NCBI GenBank assembly: GCA_009995225.1
Contig: JAACPW010000007.1
Coordinates: 1-64,000 of the forward strand
Origin: Sphingomonadales bacterium
GTDB taxonomy: Bacteria > Pseudomonadota > Alphaproteobacteria > Sphingomonadales > Sphingomonadaceae
DNA: 64,000 nucleotides
Reading direction: 5' to 3'
Shown: positions 50,827-60,324 of the stretch, piece after piece
Numbering within the stretch: position 1 is the first letter of the stretch
How the letters are laid out: the number at the start of each line of letters is the position of its first letter
Made by a program: the position numbers and the translations under genes
Notes under the pieces: model-generated
The model's input: the letters and a program-made list of their open reading frames with translations, nothing else
Databases searched by the model: none
Told to the model about the DNA's origin: nothing

Positions 50827-51237
50827 ATGCCCGAACGCGCCCCCTCGACCCTGTTTTCCATGACTACCCGCGCCATGAGCGCGCAGATGGTGCGGATGAA
50901 CGCGGCGACATCGAACCTTGCCAATGCAGGTTCCGTTTCCACCACCGACGAGGGCGCCTATCGCCCGATCCGCGCGGTGTTCGCGACCGAGTTGGATCGT
51001 GCTTCGGGCCTTACGGGGGTGACCACCAGCGGCCTTGTGCGCGCAGAGACCGCACCCACCCGGCGCCACGATCCGTCGCACCCACTGGCCGACAAGGATG
51101 GCTACGTCTTCGAAGCCCCCGTCGATGAGACCGCCGAGATGGTCGAGATCATGGACGCCTCGCGCCAGTACCAGAACCTGGTGCAGGCGCTCCAGACCGC
51201 CAAGCAACTGATGCTCGAAACCCTGAGGAGCCAGTGA
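50827..51237 (+). CDS. flgC: Flagellar proximal rod protein FlgC
   Basis: A 136-residue rod protein: SNLANAGSVSTTDEGAYRP near the N-terminus and the C-terminal VDETAEMVEIMDASRQYQN. ATG 50827 (MPERAPST) with GAGG upstream is chosen; a GTG at 50818 is possible. Its stop overlaps the flgD start. Confidence 0.93.
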   Translation: MPERAPSTLFSMTTRAMSAQMVRMNAATSNLANAGSVSTTDEGAYRPIRAVFATELDRASGLTGVTTSGLVRAETAPTRRHDPSHPLADKDGYVFEAPVDETAEMVEIMDASRQYQNLVQALQTAKQLMLETLRSQ

Positions 51238-51554
51238 TGACCACCAGCAACACCATCAATCCCGCCGCGCAGTCGACACTCGACCGGCTTAACACACCGT
51301 CACAGCTCAAGGGCAACGGGCTGGAAACGCTCGACCAGGGCGATTTCCTGCGGCTGCTGACTACCCAGCTGACCTTTCAGGACCCGCTGGAGCCGGCCGA
51401 CAACAAGGAAATGTTGGCCCAGATGGCGCAATTTTCCGCGCTGGCGGCGACCACCGAAAGCGGTGCCACGCTGGAGGACATCTCCGCCAAGCTCGACCGC
51501 CTGATTGCCGCGCAGGAGGCCACCGCCCGCGCCGTCACGACCCCGCAACCCTGA
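51237..51554 (+). CDS. flgD: Short hook-cap protein FlgD
   Basis: A 105-residue protein with the FlgD N-terminal signature (LDQGDFLRLLTTQLTFQDPL, EPADNKEMLAQMAQFSALAA). FlgD normally has about 220 residues with Tudor and FnIII-like domains; here only the N-terminal part exists. The frame ends cleanly with flgE 30 bases on, so this is the natural length rather than a truncation artefact. It should cap the hook during FlgE polymerisation. Confidence 0.88.
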   Translation: MTTSNTINPAAQSTLDRLNTPSQLKGNGLETLDQGDFLRLLTTQLTFQDPLEPADNKEMLAQMAQFSALAATTESGATLEDISAKLDRLIAAQEATARAVTTPQP

Positions 51555-51584
51555 TTTCTACCCCGCTGAAAGGATCACAGCCTC

Positions 51585-52400
51585 ATGTCGTTCTTCACCT
51601 CGCTGTCCGGCCTCAAGAATGCCGAAACCGATCTGCGTGTCATCGCCAACAACATCGCCAATGCCGAAACCGTGGGCTTCAAGAAAAGCTCGGCGCAATT
51701 TGCCGATCTGGTCGCCACCGGCTCCGCCACCGATCCGCGCCGCAGCCCCGGTATTGGCGCGGCGGTGGCGGGAATCACGCAGGATTTCGTGCTCGGCCCG
51801 CTGGAACAGACCGGCCGCAGCCTTGACCTGGCGATTGACGGCGATGGGTTCTTCGCGCTCGCCAACCCGTTTTCGGGCGATGTCACCTTCAGCCGCAACG
51901 GCAATTTCCGATTGACGGCGGCGGGCGAGCTGGAAGACGCATGGGGCAATCGCTTGCAGGCCTATCCGGTCGATGCGGCTGGCAACCCGACCGCCACGGT
52001 GGCGGCCGATGTTGACGTGCCGATTGCCAACGGGGCTGGCTCTTCGCTGGCCAATGTCACCATCGACGTGCGCGGGATCATCAACGCAGCCTATGCTGAT
52101 GGAACGACCGAGCCGGTCGGTCAGGTGGCGCTTGCAACCTTCCCCGCCCCCAACGGCCTGCGGTCGATCGGGCAGACCAAATGGCAGGCGACCGGGGATT
52201 CGGGCGTCGCGGTCTATGGCAACCCTGGCATCGGTTCCTACGGCGAGATGATCAGCGGCGCGCTGGAACGCTCCAACGTCGATCTGGCCGAGGAAATGGT
52301 CTCGCTGCTCACCGCGCAGCGCAATTTCCAGGCGAACGCCCGCGCCATCGACACCGCGACGCAGATTTCGACCACCGTCATCAACCTGCGCCAGCAGTAA
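51585..52400 (+). CDS. flgE: Short hook protein FlgE
   Basis: A 271-residue hook protein: N-terminal SGLKNAETDLRVIANNIANA and ETVGFKK, middle IDGDGFFAL and C-terminal SNVDLAEEMVSLLTAQRNFQ. Typical FlgE proteins have about 400 residues; this one is close to FlgG in size and lacks most of the outer domains. Identity as FlgE rather than another rod protein follows from its place after flgD and before flgF. Confidence 0.85.
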   Translation: MSFFTSLSGLKNAETDLRVIANNIANAETVGFKKSSAQFADLVATGSATDPRRSPGIGAAVAGITQDFVLGPLEQTGRSLDLAIDGDGFFALANPFSGDVTFSRNGNFRLTAAGELEDAWGNRLQAYPVDAAGNPTATVAADVDVPIANGAGSSLANVTIDVRGIINAAYADGTTEPVGQVALATFPAPNGLRSIGQTKWQATGDSGVAVYGNPGIGSYGEMISGALERSNVDLAEEMVSLLTAQRNFQANARAIDTATQISTTVINLRQQ

Positions 52401-52406
52401 ACTGCC

Positions 52407-53153
52407 ATGGACCGGATGATCTACACCGCGATGACCGCGATGAACGCGGCGATGGACCGGCAGCGAGTGGTGGCGAACAACCTCGCCAACGCCAGCACGC
52501 CGGGCTTTCGGCAGGAAATCTTTGCGGTCACGCCCGCCACGCTCAAGGACGGCTCGCTCGAAGCCCGCGCCATGGCGCGCGGCAATGTGCGCGGCGCGGA
52601 TATGACAACCGCCCGCGTGGTGCCGACCGGCAATCCGCTCGACGTGTCGCTCGAAGGCAAGGCGCTGATCGCCTACCAGTCGCCTGATCGGCAGGGGGAG
52701 ATTTATGCGCGGCGCGGCGATCTGCGCGTGGCGGCTTCCGGCGTGCTGGAGAACGGCGAAGGGCTCGCGGTGCTGGGCGAGGGCGGGACACCGATCACCG
52801 TGCCGCTCGGCTTCAGTATCAGCCTGGCCGCCGATGGCACGGTGCTGGCCAACGACCCCGCTGCGCCCAATGCGCCTGCCGAAGCGATTGACCGCATCCG
52901 GCTGGTGAACGCAGAAGGCAGCCCGCTCGCCAAGGGGATCGACGGCTTTCTGAAGGTGCCGAACGGAGGCGTCCTGCCCCCCGATCCCACCGCTCGGCTC
53001 ACCCCCGGCGCGCTGGAAATGTCGAACGTCGAGACCGCTGACACGCTGGTGCAAATGATCGAGGCGCAGCGCGCCTTCGAACAGCGCGCCAAGATCATCG
53101 CCACCGCCGGCACGCTCGATGAAGCGGGCAGCGACCTCATGGCGCTGCGATAA
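52407..53153 (+). CDS. flgF: Flagellar rod protein FlgF
   Basis: A 248-residue proximal rod protein with MIYTAMTAMNAAMDRQRVVA, NNLANASTPGF and the C-terminal SNVETADTLVQMIEAQRAFE. Follows flgE after six bases and precedes flgG after 19 bases. Confidence 0.92.
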   Translation: MDRMIYTAMTAMNAAMDRQRVVANNLANASTPGFRQEIFAVTPATLKDGSLEARAMARGNVRGADMTTARVVPTGNPLDVSLEGKALIAYQSPDRQGEIYARRGDLRVAASGVLENGEGLAVLGEGGTPITVPLGFSISLAADGTVLANDPAAPNAPAEAIDRIRLVNAEGSPLAKGIDGFLKVPNGGVLPPDPTARLTPGALEMSNVETADTLVQMIEAQRAFEQRAKIIATAGTLDEAGSDLMALR

Positions 53154-53172
53154 TTTACAGGAGACCTGACCC

Positions 53173-53964
53173 ATGCCCACCTCCGCCCTCCACGTCGCCC
53201 GCACCGGACTCGAGGCCCAGGATGCGCGGATGCGCGTCATCGCCAACAACCTTGCCAATATCGGCACCACGGGTTTCAAGCGCGATCGCGCGGATTTCGC
53301 GACGCTCGCCTACCAGGAACAGCGCGTTGCCGGACAAGCCTCGACCGGTCAGACGGCCTTTGCGGTCGGCCTTAACCTGGGCACGGGCGTGCAGGTGCAG
53401 GGCACCAGCCGGATCAACACGCAAGGCACGCTGAGCCGCACCGACAACGTGTTTGATCTGGCGCTGGATGGCGACGGGTTCTTTCAGGTCGAACTGCCGC
53501 CGGGCGGTCAGATCGGCTTTACCCGCGCCGGCAATTTCGCGCTGTCGAACGATGGCACGCTGATCACCGCGCAGGGCTATGCCTTGCAGCCGCCGCTTCA
53601 GGTGCCTGCGGGCGCGCAGACCATCACCATCGCGCCCGATGGCACGGTGAGCGCGCTCACGCCCGGCAATGCCGAGCCGACGCTGCTGGGACAACTGACA
53701 GTCGCCAGCTTCGTCAATCCGGCGGGGCTGCGGGCGATCGGCGACAACTTCCTTGTCGAAACAGCCGCCTCCGGCCCAGCCGAACTGGGCTTTGCAGGCG
53801 AGAACGGGCGTGGGCAGATCCGGCAGGGGATGCTGGAATCCTCGAACGTCAACGTGGTCGAGGAGCTGGTCGAGATGATCGAGGCCCAGCGCGCCTATGA
53901 AATCAATTCCAAGATGGTGAGCGCGGTGGATGAAATGCTGCGCAACGCCAACCAGACCTTGTGA
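53173..53964 (+). CDS. flgG: Flagellar distal rod protein FlgG
   Basis: A 263-residue rod protein of normal length, with NNLANIGTTGFKRDRADF, LDGDGFFQVELPPGGQIGFT and C-terminal SNVNVVEELVEMIEAQRAYE. It forms the distal rod that crosses the peptidoglycan and outer membrane. AGGAG lies before the ATG. Confidence 0.95.
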   Translation: MPTSALHVARTGLEAQDARMRVIANNLANIGTTGFKRDRADFATLAYQEQRVAGQASTGQTAFAVGLNLGTGVQVQGTSRINTQGTLSRTDNVFDLALDGDGFFQVELPPGGQIGFTRAGNFALSNDGTLITAQGYALQPPLQVPAGAQTITIAPDGTVSALTPGNAEPTLLGQLTVASFVNPAGLRAIGDNFLVETAASGPAELGFAGENGRGQIRQGMLESSNVNVVEELVEMIEAQRAYEINSKMVSAVDEMLRNANQTL

Positions 53965-53972
53965 GGACACGC

Positions 53973-54689
53973 ATGACGGGCCGCATCACCATTCTCGCCG
54001 CGCCGTTGCTGCTGTCCGCCTGTGGTGGATTGGGCAGCAAGGGGCCGCAGGCCGGCTTTACCGCGCCGCCTCCGCCGGGCGCTGCGATGGTGTCTGCCAG
54101 CGCCAGCGATCCACTGTTGGTCGCCGCGCCGCAGCCGGTGGCGCAGGCCCATAACACCGGCGCGATCTTTCAGGCGGGCAACGGCTACGCCGCGCTTGTC
54201 ACCGGCACCCGCGCGCGCAGCTTGGGCGACATGGTGACGATCATCCTGACCGAAGCGACCACCACCACCAAGAGCACTTCGGGCCGCACGGCCCGCGAAG
54301 GCAGCTTCGGGATCACGCCCCCTGCCGCTGGCCCGCTCGATTTCCTCAACCCCGATGCCCTTAAAGCTGCGGCCGAAGGGTCGTTCACAGGGGGAGGCAA
54401 TGCCGCGCAGCAAAGCCGCCTCAACGGTGCGGTCGCTGTAACCATTGCCGCAATCTACTCCAACGGCACCGCCGAAGTGGTCGGAGAAAAGCAGATGATG
54501 TTCAGCCAGGGCGATGAATGGGTGCAATTCGCCGGCCGCATCCGGCTGGTCGATATCGATAGTGACAACCGCCTGGCCTCCTCGCAGGTCGCCAATGCCC
54601 GGATCATCTATTCGGGCAAGGGTGCGGTGCAGCAGGCGAGCCGTCCGGGCTGGCTCAGCCGCTTCTTCAATCTGATTTCGCCGTTCTGA
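53973..54689 (+). CDS. flgH: L-ring lipoprotein FlgH
   Basis: A 238-residue outer-membrane lipoprotein with the lipobox LLLSACGG at residues about 12-18 and the FlgH signature RARSLGDMVTIILTEATTTT and DEWVQFAGRIRLVDID. ATG 53973 (MTGRITILAAPLLLSACGG) is preferred to the GTG at 53961. Its stop overlaps the flgI start (TGATG). Confidence 0.93.
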   Translation: MTGRITILAAPLLLSACGGLGSKGPQAGFTAPPPPGAAMVSASASDPLLVAAPQPVAQAHNTGAIFQAGNGYAALVTGTRARSLGDMVTIILTEATTTTKSTSGRTAREGSFGITPPAAGPLDFLNPDALKAAAEGSFTGGGNAAQQSRLNGAVAVTIAAIYSNGTAEVVGEKQMMFSQGDEWVQFAGRIRLVDIDSDNRLASSQVANARIIYSGKGAVQQASRPGWLSRFFNLISPF

Positions 54690-55819
54690 TGGAAGGCTTT
54701 GCCGTGATTCGCATCCGTATCCTCGCACCGATCCTCTATCTGTTGATCGCCATGATCGCAGGGCAAGTGGCCGCGCCCGCCCATGCCGAACGGATCCGCG
54801 ATCTCGGCCAGTTCGAAGGCCTGCGCGCTAACCAGCTGACCGGCTACGGCGTCGTTGTCGGCCTGCAAGGGACGGGCGACAACAACCTGCAATACGTAAC
54901 CGAGGCGATGCGCGGCGTGTCCGGCAGGCTGGGTCTGCAATTGCCGCCCGGCGTCTCGCCCATCCTGCGCAATGCCGCCGCCGTGATCGTGACCGCCGAA
55001 CTGCCGCCCTTCGCCAAGCCGGGTCAACGGATCGACATTACGGTTTCGACCCTTGGTCAGGCGCTGTCCTTGCGCGGCGGGGCGCTGATCCTCACCCCGC
55101 TCTATGGTGCGGACGGGCAGATCTACGCGATGGCGCAGGGCAATGTCGCGGTGGGCGGTCTTGGCGTCACGGGGCGGGACGGATCGCAGGTCAGCGTCAA
55201 TGTCGCCACCGTGGGCCGGATAGCTGACGGGGCGAGCGTCGAACGCGCGGTTGCCACCGGGTTCGATCTGTCGCCGACACTGCGCTTCAATCTGCACAAA
55301 GCCGATTTCCTCACCGCCGCCCGCGTGCGCGACGCGATCAACGGACGTTACCCTGGCACCGCCAGCATCGCCGACGGGGTCAGCATCGAACTGGCGCTGC
55401 CGCCGGGCAATGATGCGCGGTCGGGGATCATGGCCGAAATCGAGATGCTCGGCGTCAGTCCAGCGCCCGTGGCGGCACGGGTCATTATCAACAGTCGCAC
55501 CGGCACCGTCGTCATCAACGATGCGGTGCGGCTTGCGCCTGCTGCCGTCAGCCACGGCAAGCTGGTGATCCGCATCGATGAAAACCCGGCGATCGTGCAG
55601 CCCGCCCCCTTCAGCGATGGCGTCACCGCGCAGGAAGAATCGTCCGATATCACCATCGAGGAACGCTCCGACCGGGTGGCCTATATGCCCGCCGCCGCCT
55701 CGCTGACCGAGATTGTTGATGCGTTGAACCTGCTCGGTGTGGGCGCATCGGATCTGGTGGTGATCCTTGAAAGCCTCAAGCAGGCGGGCAGCCTGCAAGC
55801 CGAAATGGTGGTGCTGTGA
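54689..55819 (+). CDS. flgI: P-ring protein FlgI
   Basis: A 376-residue periplasmic protein with a signal peptide (ILAPILYLLIAMIAGQVAAP, cut near AHA) and the conserved ERIRDLGQFEGLRANQLTGY, GVVVGLQGTGDNN and the C-terminal LNLLGVGASDLVVILESLKQ. It builds the P ring with FlgA help. Its stop overlaps the flgJ ATG. Confidence 0.95.
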   Translation: MEGFAVIRIRILAPILYLLIAMIAGQVAAPAHAERIRDLGQFEGLRANQLTGYGVVVGLQGTGDNNLQYVTEAMRGVSGRLGLQLPPGVSPILRNAAAVIVTAELPPFAKPGQRIDITVSTLGQALSLRGGALILTPLYGADGQIYAMAQGNVAVGGLGVTGRDGSQVSVNVATVGRIADGASVERAVATGFDLSPTLRFNLHKADFLTAARVRDAINGRYPGTASIADGVSIELALPPGNDARSGIMAEIEMLGVSPAPVAARVIINSRTGTVVINDAVRLAPAAVSHGKLVIRIDENPAIVQPAPFSDGVTAQEESSDITIEERSDRVAYMPAAASLTEIVDALNLLGVGASDLVVILESLKQAGSLQAEMVVL

Positions 55820-56166
55820 TGGCCGCTCTTTCTTCCTTTGGCTTTACCCCCTCGGGCGCCCCCCAGCCCGGCGGCGTGGCACGCTCCCCAAAGCCCCCTG
55901 TCTCCGGGGAGCGTGCCGCGCTGCGTGAAGCGGCCGAAGGCTTCGAAGCGATCATGCTGCGCAAGATGCTCGCCAGCGCGCGGGCGTCCAGCTTTGCCGA
56001 GGAAACCCCGCTGACCGGCGGCGGGATGCAGCAGTTCCAGGCGATGCGCGACGAGCATTTCGCGGATCTGGCCGCGCGCTCGGGCGCCTTCGGGTTTGCC
56101 CGGAGTATCGAGGCCAGTCTCGCGCAACACCTGCCCGCTAGTGAACCCATGCAAGGGGATAGCTGA
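55819..56166 (+). CDS. flgJ: Single-domain rod-binding protein FlgJ
   Basis: A 115-residue protein corresponding to the N-terminal rod-capping domain only (ALREAAEGFEAIMLRKMLAS, GGGMQQFQAMRDEHFADLAA). The muramidase half of enterobacterial FlgJ is absent; the separate transglycosylase at 46563-47588 probably supplies it. ATG 55819 overlaps the flgI stop and its own stop overlaps flgK. Confidence 0.85.
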   Translation: MAALSSFGFTPSGAPQPGGVARSPKPPVSGERAALREAAEGFEAIMLRKMLASARASSFAEETPLTGGGMQQFQAMRDEHFADLAARSGAFGFARSIEASLAQHLPASEPMQGDS

Positions 56167-57506
56167 TGCCGACCGCGATTTTCACCATTGGCCGTTCGGG
56201 TCTGACCGCGTCGCGGCGCAGCCTTGAGCTGACGGCGCAGAATATCGCCAATGCGGCGAACCCCGATTATTCGCGCCGCAACCTCACCCAGGGCGAATTG
56301 GTGATGACCGGATCGATCGGCACCAACGCCGTGGATTCGCTGGGCGGGGTGCGCCCCGGCATCATCGAACGGGCCGAAAGCGGGCTGGTGCAGCGACAGG
56401 CGCGCGATGCATCGTCGGCGCTGGCGGCTGCCGAAGCCGAGTTTCAGGCGCTGCGCGAGGCGGAAAGCGCGCTGGAAACTTCGGGTGTGTTCGGCGGCAT
56501 CGTCGATTACGAGGCCGCGCTGACGCGGCTTCAGAACAACCCGCTCGAACCGGCGCTGCGGCTGTCGGCGGTTGAGGCGGCACGCAAGATGGCGGGCAAT
56601 TTCCGCATCGCCAACGGCACGCTCGCCAATGCGCGGTCGCTGGTGCAGGCGGAAGTCAGCGCCGAAACGCTGACCGTGAACGAGCTGGCCAAGGAACTCG
56701 CCGCGATCAACGCCGATCTGGTCGGCGCTCGCGAAGGTACGGCGGGGCGGGCCGCGCTGCTCGATGCGCGCGACAAGGCGCTGCGGGGGCTGGCCGAAGA
56801 GTTCGGTATCCAGCCGACCATCAACGCCAATGGCACCGCCGATGTGTCAATCACAGGAACCCCGGCGGTCGCGCTGGTGACAGGCGCGACCGCCGCGGCT
56901 GTCAGCGTCACTTACGCGGCCGATGGCACCGCGAGTTTCGCGGTCGGGGCGACCAGCTTTGTGCCTGCGGGCGGGGCGATGGCGGGGCGTTCCAGCGCAC
57001 TGGCCGAAATGGCCGGTTTGCAGGTGGAACTCGATGCGCTCGCCGGGTCGGCCATAACCTTGTCCAACGCCGCGCAAGCCGGTGGCGCTGCTGCCGACGG
57101 CACGCCCGGTCAACCGCTGTTTGGCGGATCGGGCGCGGGCGATATCGACGTGGTGCTGGGCTCGGCAGACGGGCTGGCAACCGCGCCCGCCGGATCGCCC
57201 GCAGGCAGCCGCGATACCGGCAATCTGGCCGCCCTGCTCGCCAGCCTTGGCGCGGCGAGCGGGCCATCGTCCGGCGCCGACCGGATGCTGCTGGGCCTGT
57301 CGAGCCGGGTCGCCGCGCTGGAAACCCGCAGTCAGGGTCTCGCAGTGGTGTCCTCCAGCGCCGAGGCCGAGCTGCTGCGCGAAACCGGTGTCGATCTCGA
57401 CAGCGAGGCCGCCAATCTGGTGCGTCTGCAACAAGCCTTCGAGGCGAACAGCCGCGTGATCCAGGTCGCCGCCGAACTGTTCGATACGATCCTCGGCCTC
57501 AGATAA
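56166..57506 (+). CDS. flgK: Hook-filament junction protein FlgK
   Basis: A 446-residue protein with an N-terminal LELTAQNIANAANPDYSRRN and C-terminal ETGVDLDSEAANLVRLQQAF, ANSRVIQVAAELFDTILGL. Somewhat shorter than the roughly 550-residue enterobacterial protein, with a reduced middle. It joins the hook to the filament, with FlgN as chaperone. Its ATG shares a base with the flgJ stop. Confidence 0.93.
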   Translation: MPTAIFTIGRSGLTASRRSLELTAQNIANAANPDYSRRNLTQGELVMTGSIGTNAVDSLGGVRPGIIERAESGLVQRQARDASSALAAAEAEFQALREAESALETSGVFGGIVDYEAALTRLQNNPLEPALRLSAVEAARKMAGNFRIANGTLANARSLVQAEVSAETLTVNELAKELAAINADLVGAREGTAGRAALLDARDKALRGLAEEFGIQPTINANGTADVSITGTPAVALVTGATAAAVSVTYAADGTASFAVGATSFVPAGGAMAGRSSALAEMAGLQVELDALAGSAITLSNAAQAGGAAADGTPGQPLFGGSGAGDIDVVLGSADGLATAPAGSPAGSRDTGNLAALLASLGAASGPSSGADRMLLGLSSRVAALETRSQGLAVVSSSAEAELLRETGVDLDSEAANLVRLQQAFEANSRVIQVAAELFDTILGLR

Positions 57507-57520
57507 GGGAGCGCGCCGCC

Positions 57521-58441
57521 ATGAGTTCCGTAACCAATTCGACAGGTTCGTTCTTCAACCGTTCGCTCGCCCAGATGGCGGACCTGCGCAGCGGGATTGA
57601 ACGCACCCGTTCCCAGATTGCGACAGGGCGCAAGATCGAGCGCGGCTCGCAAGATCCGGCGGCCGCCGCGCAGTTGCGCAGCGTAGCCCAGCGTGAGGCG
57701 CTGGCGAGCGTGGAAGGCGACAATGCCGCGCGGCTCGGTCAGGATCTGGGCGCCGCGGCCACCGAGGTCGAAGCCGTGACCGCATTGCTGCAGCGCGCGC
57801 GTGAACTGGCCCTGCAGGCGGCCAATGCGCCCACCGGCGCCGATGGGCGGCAAGCGATCGCTGCGGAACTGGAACAGCTGTCACAGGAACTGTTCAGCCG
57901 CGCCAATGGCACATCGCTGACGGGCGAACCGCTGTTTGCCGGGCAATCTTCCGGCGTCGCCTTTACGCGCGATGCGGCAGGCGTGGTCACTTACGCGGGC
58001 ACGCCGGAAAGCGGCGCGGTGCCGGTGGCGCCGGGCACTGCGATCGAGCGCGGGTTGCCGGGCAATGAAGTGTTCCAATTCGATCTCAATGGCACGCCGT
58101 CGAGCGCCTTTGCGGTGCTGGGCGGGCTGACGGCTGCCCTGCAGGGCGGCGCGCCCGATCCCGTCGCGGCGGCCAACGCCGCGCTGGAAGGGATTGATGC
58201 CGCGCTCGATACCACAAACCGGGCGACCACCATTCTGGGCACGCGCATGGCGTGGGTCGATCAGGTGCAGGATCAGCAGGGCGACCGCAAGATCGCGCTG
58301 GCCGAGCGTCGCAGCCGGGTGGGTGATACCGATATTGGCGATGCGATCGCGCGGTTGCAGCAGACGATGACCGCGTTGGAGGCCAGCCAGGCCGCCTTTG
58401 CCCGTGTCAGCGCGCTGACGCTGTTCGACGCACTGCGGTAA
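57521..58441 (+). CDS. flgL: Hook-filament junction protein FlgL
   Basis: A 306-residue flagellin-like protein: N-terminal LAQMADLRSGIERTRSQIAT and GRKIERGSQDPAAAAQL, C-terminal DTDIGDAIARLQQTMTALEA. It sits between FlgK and flagellin. It follows flgK after 14 bases. Confidence 0.9.
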   Translation: MSSVTNSTGSFFNRSLAQMADLRSGIERTRSQIATGRKIERGSQDPAAAAQLRSVAQREALASVEGDNAARLGQDLGAAATEVEAVTALLQRARELALQAANAPTGADGRQAIAAELEQLSQELFSRANGTSLTGEPLFAGQSSGVAFTRDAAGVVTYAGTPESGAVPVAPGTAIERGLPGNEVFQFDLNGTPSSAFAVLGGLTAALQGGAPDPVAAANAALEGIDAALDTTNRATTILGTRMAWVDQVQDQQGDRKIALAERRSRVGDTDIGDAIARLQQTMTALEASQAAFARVSALTLFDALR

Positions 58442-58453
58442 GGAGGGGTAGCC

Positions 58454-59317
58454 GTGTTCGTCGCAATCGGCATTGTCGTGCTGCTGGTCATGGTGTTCGG
58501 CGGGTTCATGCTCGCCGGCGGTGCCATGGGGCCGGTGCTGGCCGCGCTCCCACTGGAGTTCATGATGATCGGCGGGGCAGCGATCGGTGCCACCCTGATC
58601 GGCAATTCGATGCACGAAATCAAGCTGCTGGGCGCAGGGATGGGCAAGATTTTCAAGGGCCCCAAATACACCCATGACGATCATATCGACGCCATCGCGC
58701 TCACCTCCAAGCTGATGAAGCTGCTGCGATCCGAGGGCGCGGTGGCGCTGGAAAGCCATGTCACCGAACCCGCCAGTTCGACGATCTTTTCCGAATATCC
58801 GCGCCTACAGGCCGATCCGGTCATCACCGCGATGATCTGCGATCCGCTGACGTTGATGGTGGTGTCATCGGGCACGCTGGATACGCACGCGGTCGAGGAG
58901 GTGATCGACAACGCGATCAAAACGCAGCTGCACGAAATGGATGAACCCCAGCACATGATCCAGTCGCTCGCCGACGCGCTGCCCGCGCTCGGCATCGTGG
59001 CGGCGGTGCTCGGCATCATCAAGACGATGGGTGCGATCAACGAACCGCCGGAGATTCTGGGCAAGATGATCGGTTCAGCGCTCGTCGGCACGTTTCTGGG
59101 CGTGCTGCTGGCCTATGGCTTTGCCGGCCCGCTGGGCACCCGGCTGAAGCAGATCAACGTGCATGACAGCCAGATCTTCCATTCGATCAAGCAGGTCATC
59201 ATCGCCTCGCTCCACGGCTATCCGCAGCCACTGGTGCTCGAAGCGGCGCGGTCGGGCCTGCCCCCGGCGCATCGGCCCAAGCTGACCGACCTGCTCGACA
59301 TGATGCGGGGGCGTTGA
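58454..59317 (+). CDS. motA: Flagellar motor stator protein MotA
   Basis: A 287-residue stator subunit with four membrane helices and the conserved LADALPALGIVAAVLGIIKT and MIGSALVGTFLGVLLAYGF. It forms the ion channel with MotB. The GTG start at 58454 (MFVAIGIVVLLVMVFGGFML) follows flgL closely. The motB ATG is six bases past its stop. Confidence 0.94.
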   Translation: MFVAIGIVVLLVMVFGGFMLAGGAMGPVLAALPLEFMMIGGAAIGATLIGNSMHEIKLLGAGMGKIFKGPKYTHDDHIDAIALTSKLMKLLRSEGAVALESHVTEPASSTIFSEYPRLQADPVITAMICDPLTLMVVSSGTLDTHAVEEVIDNAIKTQLHEMDEPQHMIQSLADALPALGIVAAVLGIIKTMGAINEPPEILGKMIGSALVGTFLGVLLAYGFAGPLGTRLKQINVHDSQIFHSIKQVIIASLHGYPQPLVLEAARSGLPPAHRPKLTDLLDMMRGR

Positions 59318-59323
59318 TCTTCA

Positions 59324-60250
59324 ATGGCCGAGGCCGATCCCAAGCTTGCAATCCCCGCGCCGATCATCGTCAAGAAGGTGACGATTATCGAAGGCGGGCA
59401 CCACGGCGGAGCGTGGAAGGTGGCATATGCGGACTTCGTGACCGCGATGATGGCGTTTTTCCTGCTGCTGTGGCTGCTCGGCGCGACCGAGGAAAAGCAG
59501 CGCAAAGGCATTGCCGATTACTTCGCCCCGACGCTGGTAAAGATGCGCAAGGAAAGCGCGGGCTCCAATGGCTTGCTGGGCGGAAGCTCGATCACTGATG
59601 TGGACAATTACCCTCATGCGATGGGCCAAACCGGCACGCGTGCGATCACGGTGCCGCGCGGGGTAACGGGCGGGCCAGTGGAGGGCGGCGGGCGCGGTGA
59701 GCTTGAAGCAAAGCGGCTGAAAGAACTTCAGGACAAGATTGAGAAAAAGCTCGTTCAGCGCCGCCAGCTTTCGCACCTGGCCCGGCAGGTCAGGGTCATG
59801 CGTGCGCCCGAAGGCATCCGCATCGATCTGATGGACAATGCCGATTTCTCGATGTTCGAACTGGGCACCACGATCCTGACCCGCGAAGCGCGCGGGTTGC
59901 TGGAGGTGATGGCCGACACGTTGAAGGACGAAGCCGCTCCGCTGATCCTGCGCGGTCATACCGATTCGCTGCCGTGGCGCAGCGGGGTGGCGGCGAACAA
60001 CTGGTCGCTATCCACCGGCCGTGCCGAAGCAACGCGCCAGGCGCTCGTGCTGGGCGGAGTTCCGCAGACACGCATTGCGCGCATCGAAGGCGTGGCCGAG
60101 ACCGAACCGCTGGTGAACGACAATCCCGCTGATCCGCGCAACCGCCGCATTTCGCTGCTGCTGCTCGATGGGCGGGGGTTGCCCGGTCGCGCCCCGCCCC
60201 CGGTCAGGTCTGCTGCCCCCTCCGCGCCTGCCGCAACCGCGCCGCGCTGA
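59324..60250 (+). CDS. motB: Flagellar motor stator protein MotB
   Basis: A 308-residue protein with KVAYADFVTAMMAFFLLLWL, one membrane helix carrying the proton-binding Asp, and a C-terminal OmpA-like peptidoglycan-binding domain (LILRGHTDSLPWRSG, NWSLSTGRAEATRQALVLGG, NRRISLLLL). It anchors the stator to the cell wall. A proline-rich tail ends the protein. Confidence 0.95.
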   Translation: MAEADPKLAIPAPIIVKKVTIIEGGHHGGAWKVAYADFVTAMMAFFLLLWLLGATEEKQRKGIADYFAPTLVKMRKESAGSNGLLGGSSITDVDNYPHAMGQTGTRAITVPRGVTGGPVEGGGRGELEAKRLKELQDKIEKKLVQRRQLSHLARQVRVMRAPEGIRIDLMDNADFSMFELGTTILTREARGLLEVMADTLKDEAAPLILRGHTDSLPWRSGVAANNWSLSTGRAEATRQALVLGGVPQTRIARIEGVAETEPLVNDNPADPRNRRISLLLLDGRGLPGRAPPPVRSAAPSAPAATAPR

Positions 60251-60324
60251 AGCGGCCGAGCGCGACACCGTTTCGTTGCAATTCAGCCCGCATTCACGGC
60301 GCGCCGCAAAGGGTCGCTGGCGGA

